Shown here: in pieces, positions 1-8,771 of the stretch
Position numbering within the stretch: the stretch's first letter is position 1
How the letters are laid out: every line of letters begins with the position of its first letter
Assembly (NCBI GenBank): GCA_023421115.1
Contig: JAEZUI010000026.1
Span: forward strand, 1 to 64,000
Direction of reading: 5' to 3'
Length of the DNA: 64,000 bases
From: Bacillota bacterium
Lineage (GTDB): Bacteria; Bacillota; Clostridia; Acetivibrionales; Acetivibrionaceae
Translations under genes and position numbers: made by a program
The notes under the pieces: model-generated
Database searches by the model: none
What the model was told of the DNA's origin: nothing
What the model saw: only the letters and a program-made list of their open reading frames with translations

Positions 1-297
1 AATTTCCAACATATATTTCAATAACTGAAATGAGATATTTCTGCTATTGTAACTTTTGTGTTCAAAAAGGAAATAGATGTATCCTTCCCTTTTATTTATA
101 TTTACCCTAAAAAGCATATCTGAAAATACTTCTTGTAATTCTTTATTGATAAAACTATCTTTCTGAATCTCGAGCGTATTTAAATCAACAATATTTATAA
201 TACTTTGTGGCAAATAGTTATTCATAAAATCCCTTGCCACTTCTATTTTCGAAAAGGTTTCTTTAAAAAATTTATCATGTGGATTTTGTACCTTCAT
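1..297 (-). CDS. Rpn-family PD-(D/E)XK nuclease/transposase-like protein, 5' part only
   Basis: Translating the minus strand from the ATG at 297 gives 99 uninterrupted codons running off the left edge, so the C-terminal part is missing. The N-terminus (MKVQNPHDKFFKETF) followed later by a segment ending FLFEHKSY matches the start of the Rpn / YhgA-like family: a phage-lambda-like 'HDxFFKxxF' opening and the acidic-K nuclease motif written E-H-K. Family members are DNA endonucleases linked to recombination, often scattered in clostridial genomes as transposase-like repeats. A GGTGGGTAGGTGATG stretch precedes the ATG and supplies a ribosome binding site. The family is recognised from motif pattern alone. 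The neighbouring 30-nt repeat at 406-435 may belong to the same mobile background, which is inference. Confidence 0.75.
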   Translation of the reverse strand, partial: MKVQNPHDKFFKETFSKIEVARDFMNNYLPQSIINIVDLNTLEIQKDSFINKELQEVFSDMLFRVNINKREGYIYFLFEHKSYNSRNISFQLLKYMLEI

Positions 298-405
298 CAC
301 ATCACCTACCCACCTTTTATTATAACATGATGACATGATTTATAAAATAAATTTTATCATTTATCCTGAAACTCCAGTCTATATTAGCTGTATTCTGCAA
401 AGTCG

Positions 406-435
406 ATTCCACTTTACGCAGCTTTTTGCATCTGA
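406..435 (+). repeat. 30-nt dispersed direct repeat, copy 1
   Basis: This stretch in the 298-493 intergenic gap differs at one base from 15029-15058 in the same orientation (ATTCCACTTTACGC, then A or T, then GCTTTTTGCATCTGA). I see no other copy in the window. The two copies bracket the radical SAM, exporter, expansin and chemoreceptor genes. Its nature is unknown; it could be an insertion sequence relic or a dispersed repeat. Confidence 0.7.
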
Positions 436-493
436 GCACTCTTTGAACGAAATACATTTAGCTAGCCCGATTTTAAGATGAATTTCACTAAAT

Positions 494-1468
494 TTACTTA
501 AAAACATTATTTTTGATAATCTCTTGATTATATTCTAATAGAGGAGCAAAGTGACATAAAAGTTTTGTTATAAATTTATTTGAGCTAAAAGCAACCATAT
601 ATCTTTCTTCAATCTTGCAACCCAATCTGCACTTTGTATTTTCAGCCGTCTGACCGAAATCAATGGTATTCACTTCATTATCTATTCCTATCTTTAGCAT
701 ATGCAACAGCATACTATAATAAAGGTCAAAAACATCTCTGAAATTATAATTCATTCCACCTAAAACAAAGCTCATAAGACTATTATTTGTATAATACATT
801 ACAAAAGCAACAGGTTTATTTTCATTATAAAAAACATCAATATTGCAAATTGATAATTGAAAAAAAGTTATTGGCAATGTTTCGAGCGGGAATTGACTTT
901 GCTTTAAAACTTGGAGATATAGCTCATAAATCTCATCATTGAAATCCATATTGTCAATTTTCTTAACTTTTAAATTTCGGCCTTTTTCAAGAGCTGTTTT
1001 AACTCTTCTTCTGTAGGAACTACGAAGCTTTGTCAAATAATTTTCAAAATTCTCAAAGCAGTTCAAAAAGACACAGCTTGGAAGAGTTTTTCCAATTGCT
1101 GCACAATTTTCAGAAATGTTTAGAGTGTCCTCTTTCTCAAGGTTAAGTATTAAAAACAGACCTTTTTTCTTTTTATAATCATCAATCAACACTTGCACAT
1201 CGCCAATATATCCTTTGCAATCAACTGAAGCAGGAGGTGCTATAACTGTAAACGGAAGCTGCACTTTAATTTTACCGAAGGTAAACAGATTTAATTTTAT
1301 CCTATATTCACAGGCACAATAGGACGGATGAATTACTGCCTTAACTTTGTGTTCTTTTGTTAGAGCAGATAGTATAATATCACTTGAAAGCCAACCATTC
1401 GTTGATACTTTTTCATCCCATTCCTTATTAGGAAGAGAAATTTCCTTTCCTTCAAATCTCCTTTTCAT
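494..1468 (-). CDS. FemAB/GNAT-fold acyl- or aminoacyltransferase-like protein
   Basis: 324 aa, last gene of the minus-strand operon. The C-terminal half has the layout of FemAB/Acetyltransf_6 GNAT-fold proteins. A strand-rich region around residues 215-245 (FVMYYTNNSLMSFVLGGMN) is followed by a helix (DLYYSMLLHMLKIGI), then the signature DFGQTAENTKCRLGCK near residues 271-286, which in the family shapes the acyl-CoA or aminoacyl-tRNA pocket. No signal peptide or membrane segment is seen. The ATG at 1468 has AAGGAG upstream and lies 17 nt inside the preceding gene, so translation is probably coupled. The substrate is unknown; from its operon it likely tailors the product of the three radical SAM enzymes (inference). 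Confidence 0.7.
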   Translation of the reverse strand: MKRRFEGKEISLPNKEWDEKVSTNGWLSSDIILSALTKEHKVKAVIHPSYCACEYRIKLNLFTFGKIKVQLPFTVIAPPASVDCKGYIGDVQVLIDDYKKKKGLFLILNLEKEDTLNISENCAAIGKTLPSCVFLNCFENFENYLTKLRSSYRRRVKTALEKGRNLKVKKIDNMDFNDEIYELYLQVLKQSQFPLETLPITFFQLSICNIDVFYNENKPVAFVMYYTNNSLMSFVLGGMNYNFRDVFDLYYSMLLHMLKIGIDNEVNTIDFGQTAENTKCRLGCKIEERYMVAFSSNKFITKLLCHFAPLLEYNQEIIKNNVFK

Positions 1469-2516
1469 AGGTAAAATACTCCTTGTGGTGCTGCTTTGTG
1501 TATCTGCTTGTTATTGATTTAGATTTTATATTTTCATCTAAAATCCAGCTACTCATAATCTTTTTTGTGTTTTTAGGTGCTACTTTTATTGCTGCATCAA
1601 AAAGAGACAAAACTACACCAAATTGTCGGCATTTAGGTAACACCGCTATTTCCACAACCTTTGATATTTTAGGTCTATTGGATAGCAGCTTATATTTAAT
1701 AAAAGTCATAATCGAGGCACCTTTTCCAACAGGAACAAGTTCGTTATAATCGGGATACCAAAGAATAAAGCCAATATCCTCTCCATTTTGTTTCGCAAAT
1801 ATAAGATTGTGATTTTCTAGTAAAGGACGCATATCGTTGAACAAATCCGCATCTTCATCATAATCTCTGAAATAATAATACTTATGCCCCTCAAAAATTT
1901 TGTTATTAAGGTCGGTGTATCTTTTCATTGTTTTTAAAAAGCCGTTACCAAAATCAGCATATTCTATAGATGTCTTTTCAATCTGTTTTTCAAACTTCTT
2001 TATATCTTCATCAATTCTTTCTCTAACCTGATTTGCAGCATCAAAAAAGCTTACGAATTTGACCTTTGAGAAGCCTTCAAAATATTTATGATAATATGCC
2101 GGCGAATAGCTTTCACCAAAAGAGGGAACCTGTGTGTTTCCACCAAAGCCAACACTGTAGTTCACATGTCCGTCAAGGGCTACTACTATTTTACTACAAG
2201 CATTTTTCCTACCAAATCCTTCTGCATAATTCATTAATACCGAGACAGCTTTGCCACACTCAGGAAGGGCCTCAAAAAAGGATACGCAAAGGTCTTTAGG
2301 TGCTTTATTATTTATTATCAACACACAGGCACAAAGAATTTTACCCTTTTCCTTGACCGAAACAATCTCCTGCAACGAAGCTTTAAAAAACGGTCTGTTC
2401 TTTTTGCAGACAATATTAATAACGCCCGTCTTATTATCTTTAAAGTTCTTATCATCTTTATATACTTTTTTCATAAAAGCAAGATATTCTCTTAATTCGA
2501 TCTTTGAAAGCTGCAA
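1452..2516 (-). CDS. GNAT-like N-acyltransferase (YghO-type)
   Basis: 354 aa. The C-terminal third carries a GNAT core: IGFILWYPDYNELVPVG (strand pair), then VVEIAVLPKCRQFGVVLSLF, where the beta-alpha turn that binds acyl-CoA pyrophosphate would lie. The N-terminal half (FFKASLQEIVSVKEKGKILCACVL and later ALDGHVNYSVGFGG) resembles the N-terminal domain of YghO-like proteins. It starts at a TTG (2516) preceded by AAGGGTGG, 12 nt after the radical SAM stop. The end overlaps the next GNAT gene by 17 nt. Two unrelated-looking GNAT folds side by side suggest two acyl-transfer steps in one pathway. The substrate cannot be read from the sequence. Confidence 0.65.
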   Translation of the reverse strand: MQLSKIELREYLAFMKKVYKDDKNFKDNKTGVINIVCKKNRPFFKASLQEIVSVKEKGKILCACVLIINNKAPKDLCVSFFEALPECGKAVSVLMNYAEGFGRKNACSKIVVALDGHVNYSVGFGGNTQVPSFGESYSPAYYHKYFEGFSKVKFVSFFDAANQVRERIDEDIKKFEKQIEKTSIEYADFGNGFLKTMKRYTDLNNKIFEGHKYYYFRDYDEDADLFNDMRPLLENHNLIFAKQNGEDIGFILWYPDYNELVPVGKGASIMTFIKYKLLSNRPKISKVVEIAVLPKCRQFGVVLSLFDAAIKVAPKNTKKIMSSWILDENIKSKSITSRYTKQHHKEYFTYEKEI

Positions 2517-2528
2517 TTTTTACCACCC

Positions 2529-3839
2529 TTAAATTATATTTGGTGTAATTCCTTTGGAGATCTGATATTTGTAATATAAGTTTACGTAAAAGTAAAACAG
2601 ATTTTTTAATGGATGCCTAAGAGAATCTTTCCTCAAAATTGTACGTTTAATGATACTTTTAAGAGAAAAAACCTCTTTATATAATTTCCAATATTCCTCC
2701 GTCAGTGTTTCTGCCGACATGTTCCTTGGCTTATGCACCGCAAAAGCCCCGTTAAACTTATAAACATCCTCACTTATAAGCCTTCCGGCCTCTTTCATTT
2801 CATCATAAAAAACTGTCCCAGGAATTGGAGTCAGAATATAAAAACGTGGAACAGTTATTTTGTTTTCCGTTATAAAATCTGCAGTATTCCTGATACTTTC
2901 AACGGTATCACCATCTGCACCGACAACCATTTCCGTTGAAACATCGATACCCACAGCTTGAATTTTTCTCATCTGCTCTTTGTATCTTGATACTTTAGCC
3001 CAAGACTTATGCATAGTATTTAAGCTTTCCTGGGAAATGCTTTCAATACCGAAAGATAAGGAAATACACCCACTTTTAGCAACAGCCTTTAATACTTCCT
3101 CATCGTCCGCAATTGAAATTTCACATTGGGAAAGCCAGGTCATATTGAGTTTTTCAATCTCAGCACAAAGTTTTAAAATATACTCCCTATCAGAAAGTAT
3201 GTTGTCATCTAAGAGAAGAAATTTCTTATATCCCAATTTTTTAATATATTTAATATCCCTGATCACTTCAGATATTTCACGGCGCATGTAGTGATTTTTA
3301 TACAGGCAATAAACAGAGCAAAAAGAGCACGAATTAGGACATCCTCTTCCTGCCTGGACAGGCAAAAAATTCCCAATCCTTTTACCTTTAAAAACCTCAT
3401 ATCTCGGAAGAGGATAACTCAAATCCTTAAGCGGAATATCATAAAACTCCTGCAAGTCGCCCTTTTCATAATCTGCAATAAGTTTAGGAAAGGCTATTTC
3501 GCCATCTCCAATAATAACACTGTCACAGTACTTTTTGGCTTCTTTGGGCATAAGGCTCGCCATATACCCACCCATTACAACCGTTTTCCCACGTTTTTTA
3601 AATTCTTTTGCAATATCAAGACTCCTGATAATGGCATGCCCCATACCTGATATTGCAATTATATCCGCATCCGATTCAAAATTAACATCCTCTATTGTTT
3701 CAAGGCAGCATTCAAATTCCCAGTTTGGAACAAGCGAGGCCAATATTGCGGGAGCTAAGCCCACAAAATATAGACGTGATTTCTTAATCAGTTTTTTACC
3801 CTCAAAATATGGCGTTGATTGAATAAAATATACCTTCAC
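2529..3839 (-). CDS. B12-binding-domain radical SAM protein (1 of 3)
   Basis: 436 aa. The N-terminus is a B12-binding-like Rossmann domain (DADIIAISGMGHAIIRSLDIA, later VVMGGYMASLMPKEA and SVIIGDGE). The radical SAM core has the cluster motif GCPNSCSFCSVYC near residues 166-178 (CxxxCxxC), then LLLDDNIL, a glycine-rich SFGIES SAM-binding strand, and TPIPGT. A lysine-rich C-terminal tail follows. Such class B enzymes (BchE-like) do methylations, cyclisations or rearrangements on unactivated carbon. It starts at GTG 3839 with GAGGGG upstream, and its start overlaps the stop of the previous gene. It is the most divergent of the three paralogues and lacks the PYNCNFC form of the cluster motif shared by the other two. 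Confidence 0.85.
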   Translation of the reverse strand: MKVYFIQSTPYFEGKKLIKKSRLYFVGLAPAILASLVPNWEFECCLETIEDVNFESDADIIAISGMGHAIIRSLDIAKEFKKRGKTVVMGGYMASLMPKEAKKYCDSVIIGDGEIAFPKLIADYEKGDLQEFYDIPLKDLSYPLPRYEVFKGKRIGNFLPVQAGRGCPNSCSFCSVYCLYKNHYMRREISEVIRDIKYIKKLGYKKFLLLDDNILSDREYILKLCAEIEKLNMTWLSQCEISIADDEEVLKAVAKSGCISLSFGIESISQESLNTMHKSWAKVSRYKEQMRKIQAVGIDVSTEMVVGADGDTVESIRNTADFITENKITVPRFYILTPIPGTVFYDEMKEAGRLISEDVYKFNGAFAVHKPRNMSAETLTEEYWKLYKEVFSLKSIIKRTILRKDSLRHPLKNLFYFYVNLYYKYQISKGITPNII

Positions 3840-5173
3840 TAAAATCCCCTCATTTTTCTTTTCAAATAAGAAGTTAACATATTTTTATAAAATTTAAGGT
3901 CCATAAAATCATAAATCCCTGACTTTTTTGCCAAGTTGTAAAGGCGTAGAACCAGCTTACTATATTCCATATAGAACTGCTGCTTTGTAAGTTTTTCAGG
4001 CTCTAAGACCAGATGCAAAAAGTCATAGTCTTCAATGTCTTTTGAAGTGATTTTATCTTTATACTCTTCATATAACGGTGTACCCGGAATGGGTGTAAAT
4101 ATGGAGACTGTCACATACAAAAGCTTTGTTTCTTTTACAAAATGATATAGCCTATTAAAGTATTCTTTATCTGCAGAAATTGGAGCTATCAAAAGCGCAA
4201 TGCAATGTGCATTTGCGTTTCTAAGCACTTCAATACATTTTCTGTTTTCATCCAAACTGACTTGCTTATTCATAGCCGTTAATTCTTCATTACTAATCGC
4301 TTCAAGACCCACAAGAAAATATTTAAACCCAATACTGCTAAGCTCTTTGACTATATCTTCGTTATTTGCTATGAAATCAGCTCTAGAGTAGCAGATATAT
4401 GTTTTCTTAATATTATTTTCTCTAACCAGTCGGACAAATTCCATAAGGCGGAATTTATCCACTAAAAAGTCATCGTCAACTATCTGAACATTTTCACTTT
4501 CAATTGTTTTGAGTTCCTTAATAACCAGATCTAAATCTCTGGCTCTGTATTTCCCTCCTGCAAGCAAGGTACAATAGCAAAAATTGCAATTATAGGGGCA
4601 GGAAAACGCTGTTTTAATTGTTGCCACCTCTTGTAAATGCAAGTAATGATATTTGCTTTTATGCTTATTGAAAAAACTTCGGTCAGGGATTGGCAAAGTG
4701 TTTATGTCAATTGGTAAAAGCTCATTTTTAACATATTGACCATCTTTTTTATATATAAGTCCATTGATTTTTGACAATTCCGTGCCTGATAAAAGCTCAC
4801 CAAAATCAAAGACGCTTTCACTTCTTAATAAGTAATTAATGCTGTCATCGTAAAAATGCTCATAGTTACGTTGAACATGAACCCCTCCGACAACCGTAAT
4901 TATGCTGCTGTCATACTCTTTTGCAAGGCGACAGTAGTTGATCATTAGATTTTGCTGAGTGATATATCCCGTAACTGCAACAACATCTGGCTTTTCCCGT
5001 AAAATCGTATCTTTTACGCTAATATTTTCAATCAATCCATCATAAATATAACTTTCGATACCCCTATTTTTTAGCTCGGTGTAAAGATATTCGAGTTCTA
5101 ACGGTTCGTTATCTAATATATTTATAAAGCTCAATTTATTAGGTGCCTGTGGACGAATTAGTAATACTTTCAT
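3839..5173 (-). CDS. B12-binding-domain radical SAM protein (2 of 3)
   Basis: 444 aa. It opens with the B12-type motif MKVLLIRPQAPNKL, then VVAVTGYITQQNLMINYCRLA and VVGGVHVQRNYEHF, which is the cobalamin-binding Rossmann region. The [4Fe-4S] motif FSCPYNCNFCYC lies near residues 189-200, followed by QIVDDDFLVD and YFLVGLEAIS. The C-terminal part contains FTPIPGTPLYEEY, common to BchE-like and elongator-like class B radical SAM proteins. It is a close paralogue of the upstream gene at 5177-6457 (shared CPYNCNFC, VDDDFL and PGTP blocks), so the pair probably arose by duplication. ATG start with GAGGAAGGTG upstream; only 3 nt separate it from the neighbour, so it is co-transcribed. Confidence 0.87.
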   Translation of the reverse strand: MKVLLIRPQAPNKLSFINILDNEPLELEYLYTELKNRGIESYIYDGLIENISVKDTILREKPDVVAVTGYITQQNLMINYCRLAKEYDSSIITVVGGVHVQRNYEHFYDDSINYLLRSESVFDFGELLSGTELSKINGLIYKKDGQYVKNELLPIDINTLPIPDRSFFNKHKSKYHYLHLQEVATIKTAFSCPYNCNFCYCTLLAGGKYRARDLDLVIKELKTIESENVQIVDDDFLVDKFRLMEFVRLVRENNIKKTYICYSRADFIANNEDIVKELSSIGFKYFLVGLEAISNEELTAMNKQVSLDENRKCIEVLRNANAHCIALLIAPISADKEYFNRLYHFVKETKLLYVTVSIFTPIPGTPLYEEYKDKITSKDIEDYDFLHLVLEPEKLTKQQFYMEYSKLVLRLYNLAKKSGIYDFMDLKFYKNMLTSYLKRKMRGF

Positions 5174-5176
5174 GTT

Positions 5177-6457
5177 TCACCTTCCTCTAATAATCTTCTT
5201 AATATACTGACAACTGATTTGAGCTGCCCCAATTGACAGTTTCAAGGTTGTTTTTATTCCATATCGTTTAAACATATAAATCACATTTTGAGGCACCATT
5301 GTTATCTTATAATAAAGCTTTAAAATCTCAAAATAATATCTTCCTGCACTGATTTTTTCGGGCTTTATAACAAGATGCGCCATATCCCACTTTTCGTGTT
5401 CGTTATATGGAATAATCAATTGATCTTTGTATTTATCAAAATATGGCGTGCCCGGCATTGGCGTAAACGGCTGCAGATTTACAAAGACAAGTCCTAAACG
5501 CTTTATATAATTATAAAGATTTTTGAAATCATTTTTGTCCCAGTCAACACCTAAAATCACAGTTGCATAACATTCTATTCCATACTTTTTTAGTATCCTG
5601 ACTGCTTTCTCATTGTCTTCAAGTTTGGATTTCTTATTAAATCCGTCAAGCTCATTTTGAGTCGACGCCTCTATTCCTACAATAACTGAATTGAGTCCAA
5701 CTTTTGATAACGTCTCTATAATATCCTCATTTGCTGCTATAAAGTCTGCTCTGCCATATACCAGAAAGTTCTTTTCAATTTTGTTCTTTTTAATTTTATC
5801 AGAAAACTCCAAAAGCCTTTCACGATTAAATAAAAAATCATCGTCGACAATGTAAACTTCTTTTTGAGGAATTTGTAAAAGCTCTGCTATTACATCGTCG
5901 ATATCTCTCGCTTTGTAACGAGAAATTTCCTTGCAAAAACAGAAGTTGCAATTATAAGGACAACCGAAAGAGGTTTTGATTAGTGCACATTTATGAGCAA
6001 ATAAATAATAATATTTATCGGTATATCTTTCAGGCAAATTCCTATCCGCGTAGCGTACGCTTGTGTCTTCGCAATTTGAAATTTTATAAAACTCCTCTGC
6101 GCTTCTTGCTACATAATCTATATATTCGCATTTAAAATCATCGGGGCAAACGGTGGCATGGACACCTCCAACAGCCACTTTTATATTCTTATTTATCTTT
6201 TTTATAATTTCTGCATATTCTTTCATAATGCCGATGTGACTAATGTAACCTGTTATACCGACAAGCTCTGGTGTAAATCTACGGACAAAATACTCTATCG
6301 GCTTCCTTTCCAATATCATATCCACAATTTCAACTTCATGCTTATTAGCCTTAAGTACTGCCGAAAGCTGCATAAGCTCAAGTGGTTCACATATCATTAC
6401 ACTTTGAAGTCCTATGGTTTCTTTATGCGGACGGGGACGAACTAATAGTATATTCAT
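5177..6457 (-). CDS. B12-binding-domain radical SAM protein (3 of 3)
   Basis: The reading frame is open back to 6502, but the ATG at 6457 is preferred. It has GAGGAGA upstream, forms an ATGA overlap with the methyltransferase stop, and begins MNILLVRPRP like the paralogue at 3839. That gives 426 aa. It has a B12-binding domain (VGITGYISHIGIMKEYAEII, VAVGGVHATVCPDDF), a cluster motif FGCPYNCNFCFC near residue 163, VDDDFLFN and FTPMPGTPYFDKY. The C-terminal extension is basic. The catalytic chemistry cannot be assigned. The two close paralogues may act in sequence on one substrate, or form a heteromer (inference). Confidence 0.87.
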   Translation of the reverse strand: MNILLVRPRPHKETIGLQSVMICEPLELMQLSAVLKANKHEVEIVDMILERKPIEYFVRRFTPELVGITGYISHIGIMKEYAEIIKKINKNIKVAVGGVHATVCPDDFKCEYIDYVARSAEEFYKISNCEDTSVRYADRNLPERYTDKYYYLFAHKCALIKTSFGCPYNCNFCFCKEISRYKARDIDDVIAELLQIPQKEVYIVDDDFLFNRERLLEFSDKIKKNKIEKNFLVYGRADFIAANEDIIETLSKVGLNSVIVGIEASTQNELDGFNKKSKLEDNEKAVRILKKYGIECYATVILGVDWDKNDFKNLYNYIKRLGLVFVNLQPFTPMPGTPYFDKYKDQLIIPYNEHEKWDMAHLVIKPEKISAGRYYFEILKLYYKITMVPQNVIYMFKRYGIKTTLKLSIGAAQISCQYIKKIIRGR

Positions 6458-7071
6458 AATTTTCTCCTCAGAACAAAGCCATAGATTGATGGCATAAACC
6501 ATCTTTCCTTAATCAAAAAGCTCCCCTCCACAACAAAATATTCTTTTGCCAAGTCTATAAATTGTTTTTTGGAAATATAACTTGCATTTTCTGCGGTCAT
6601 TTCAACAATAGACATGACTACTTTATCATAAATACCGTTTATACTTCCTTGAATAAATATTGTCATGCCATTTTCATCTAGCAGGGAAGCAATTTTTTTC
6701 AAAACAAGCTCTTTTTCCTGATAATAAGGAAAGGAATGACAACAAGTAACAACATCAAATTTAATATTTGTATCATATTCCTCAGCATAAACGCAATCGA
6801 ACTGAGCATCAATGTTTTTCGAGCGTGCACGCTGTATCATTTGCTCCGATTTATCAATGCCAAATAATTTACATTCTGGAAACTCACTTCTTACTTCACT
6901 TAACAATTGACCGGTAGCACATCCAACATCCAACATTGTGAAATCACTTTTGCAGCATTTTAATATAGAAATTACCTTTTTTCTTGTTGGAGCTAGTGAA
7001 TATTTTTGAACCCATAAGAAATCATATTTTTTTGAAAGTTTATCCCATATTGAAACTTTTTTTGATATCAA
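6454..7071 (-). CDS. Class I SAM-dependent methyltransferase
   Basis: 205 aa, first gene of the operon. Motif I is MLDVGCATGQLLSEV near residues 46-60, followed by an acidic strand end (LFGIDKSEQMIQRA) and a post-motif FDVVTCCHSFPYY, the Methyltransf_11/25 Rossmann pattern. The small size and missing C-terminal cap fit a small-molecule or peptide methylase. It starts at TTG 7071 with GGAGGG six bases upstream; no in-frame ATG has comparable spacing. The stop overlaps the next start by 4 nt. Its position ahead of three cobalamin-type radical SAM enzymes suggests a modification pathway with several methyl or SAM-dependent steps (inference). Confidence 0.8.
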   Translation of the reverse strand: MISKKVSIWDKLSKKYDFLWVQKYSLAPTRKKVISILKCCKSDFTMLDVGCATGQLLSEVRSEFPECKLFGIDKSEQMIQRARSKNIDAQFDCVYAEEYDTNIKFDVVTCCHSFPYYQEKELVLKKIASLLDENGMTIFIQGSINGIYDKVVMSIVEMTAENASYISKKQFIDLAKEYFVVEGSFLIKERWFMPSIYGFVLRRKL

Positions 7072-7202
7072 GATTAGCCCTCCATGTAAGCTAAAGTAGC
7101 AACTAAAAAAATTCCCTACTCATAAATAATGAAAGAATCCGATTTAATTATATTTCACAACACATTCTAAATTCTATTGTACTGAATTCTTGAGGCTATT
7201 CC

Positions 7203-7214
7203 ACAGTATACTGT
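7203..7214. promoter_or_regulatory. Perfect 12-bp palindrome between the divergent operons
   Basis: ACAGTATACTGT is a perfect two-fold palindrome about 130 nt upstream of the methyltransferase start and 157 nt upstream of the exporter start. Symmetry of this kind suits a dimeric repressor or activator site. No regulator gene lies next to it, so the binding protein is unknown. Confidence 0.4.
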
Positions 7215-7263
7215 TCGTTTAAATTTTACCACAACTTCACTAAAACTGCTATGGAACTAATTC

Positions 7264-7287
7264 TTAATTTGAAATAAATCAAATTAA
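7264..7287. promoter_or_regulatory. 9-bp inverted repeat upstream of the exporter promoter
   Basis: TTAATTTGA and TCAAATTAA form a perfect inverted repeat with a 6-nt AT spacer, ending 8 nt before the proposed -35 element at 7296. It could be an operator for control of the exporter operon. It lies in very AT-rich DNA, so chance is not excluded. Confidence 0.4.
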
Positions 7288-7295
7288 TTTTTTTC

Positions 7296-7325
7296 TTGTT
7301 ATCCCGATATAGAATGTGGTATAGA
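7296..7325 (+). promoter_or_regulatory. Predicted sigma-A promoter of the exporter operon
   Basis: TTGTTA at 7296-7301 and TATAGA at 7320-7325 are separated by 18 nt and lie about 45 nt before the hlyD-like start, which has a strong CAGGAGG site. The match is partial; an alternative -10 (TAATAATAC) overlaps it. Confidence 0.45.
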
Positions 7326-7370
7326 TAATAATACAATAATGCAGCGGAAGCATTTCAGGAGGTTTTTTAG

Positions 7371-8759
7371 ATGAACAAGAAGGTAAAAGGAGCACTTATT
7401 ATTATAAGTTCATTAGTTGTAGTTTTTGTGGCAACTGCTTTTTTTGTATCTAATGGCAAAGCTACAAAAGAAAAACAAGTATATACAGTGAAGCAGAATA
7501 ATGTTAATAGCTCTATAATAACCTCGGGTAGTGTAATATCACCAAAAAGTGTATTGATAAAGTCCGAATTGGTCGGTCGTATAGTCTCTTCAGAATTAGA
7601 AGAGGGAGATATGGTAGAAAAAGACATAATTATTGCTCACTTTGATGATAGTGAATTATCGAGCAGTTTAAAACAAGCAGAAATTTCTCTTTTAAATGCC
7701 AAAAACCAACTGGAAACAATAAAGAGTAAAGACATTAAAGATGCTAAAGAACAGCTTAATCAGGCAGAATATGAATACGCTAACTCTTCTATTGAGTATG
7801 AACGTGCCAAAAAATTATTTGACAGTGGAATTCCAATAGACGATTCAAATGAGAACTTATTCAGGGCAAAACAAAACTACGAAAAAGCTGCTTCTGATTT
7901 TGAAACAGCAAAAGTCCTTTTTGAAAAACAGTCAATATCAAAAGTTGAATATGATAATTACAAGGTGTCTTATGACTTGGCTCTTTCAAGTCTAAGAAGT
8001 GCAGAGAATGTCAAAAAAGGAACTTATGACGACGAGAAATTGAACGCTTTGAAATACAAGAGAGATGTAGCTTACTCGAGATTAAATTCCTCTAAAACAG
8101 CCTACGAAGCCTATCTCGAAGGAGGAGTTCTCTATAAAAAGGCTGTTTTGAATGTCGATCAAGCACAAGCGGCTCTTGATACGGCAGTTGAAGCCTTCAA
8201 CAAGACAATTATAAAAGCTCCTTTTGATGGGATTATTGTTAAAAAGAACTTTAATGTAGGTGACAATATATTAGCGGGGCAGGATTTATTTACTATATCG
8301 GATATTAAAAACACAGTTGTCAAAACTTCTATTGATGAAAAATATATCGGCGAAGTTGAAGAAGGACAAGCCGTATTGCTTAGCATTGGCTCTCAAAGTG
8401 GTGAGCCTCTTAAAGGAAAAATCAAAAAGGTAAGTCCTGCCGTTGATGATAAAACCGGTACTATTGACCTTACTATTACCTTTGATAATGTTCCCGAATA
8501 CATAAAGCTCAACATGACTGTCTCAATAGAAATCATCACAGCTACTAATAGTAGTTCTTTGGTTATAGACAAGGCCTATTATGATGAAACCAATCAATCG
8601 GTAAATAAAATTGAGAATAATAAAAATAAAATAGTAAAAATAGGCGTTAAAGACATTCAAAACGATAAAGTTTATGTGTCGGAAGGTTTAAAAGAAGGCG
8701 ATATCCTAGTAAAACCTGGTATTTATAAAGATAATGAAGACGTGAACATAGGAAAGTAG
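7371..8759 (+). CDS. HlyD/MacA-type membrane fusion (adaptor) protein of an ABC exporter
   Basis: 462 aa. An N-terminal membrane anchor (residues about 6-27, GALIIISSLVVVFVATAFFV) is followed by a split lipoyl/biotinyl hybrid motif: VISPKSVLIKSELVGRIVS, then later IIKAPFDGIIVKKNFNVGDN. A long coiled-coil hairpin lies between (about residues 100-260, rich in Ala/Lys/Glu heptads). The beta-barrel region (KTSIDEKYIGEVEEGQAVLL) and C-terminal membrane-proximal domain (YVSEGLKEGDILVKPG) complete the RND/MacA-like architecture. In Gram-positive cells such adaptors pair with MacB-like transporters. It is first in a plus-strand operon, 12 nt before the permease, and is divergent from the radical SAM operon, whose product it may help export (inference). 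Confidence 0.88.
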   Translation: MNKKVKGALIIISSLVVVFVATAFFVSNGKATKEKQVYTVKQNNVNSSIITSGSVISPKSVLIKSELVGRIVSSELEEGDMVEKDIIIAHFDDSELSSSLKQAEISLLNAKNQLETIKSKDIKDAKEQLNQAEYEYANSSIEYERAKKLFDSGIPIDDSNENLFRAKQNYEKAASDFETAKVLFEKQSISKVEYDNYKVSYDLALSSLRSAENVKKGTYDDEKLNALKYKRDVAYSRLNSSKTAYEAYLEGGVLYKKAVLNVDQAQAALDTAVEAFNKTIIKAPFDGIIVKKNFNVGDNILAGQDLFTISDIKNTVVKTSIDEKYIGEVEEGQAVLLSIGSQSGEPLKGKIKKVSPAVDDKTGTIDLTITFDNVPEYIKLNMTVSIEIITATNSSSLVIDKAYYDETNQSVNKIENNKNKIVKIGVKDIQNDKVYVSEGLKEGDILVKPGIYKDNEDVNIGK

Positions 8760-8771
8760 AGGGCTATTATT

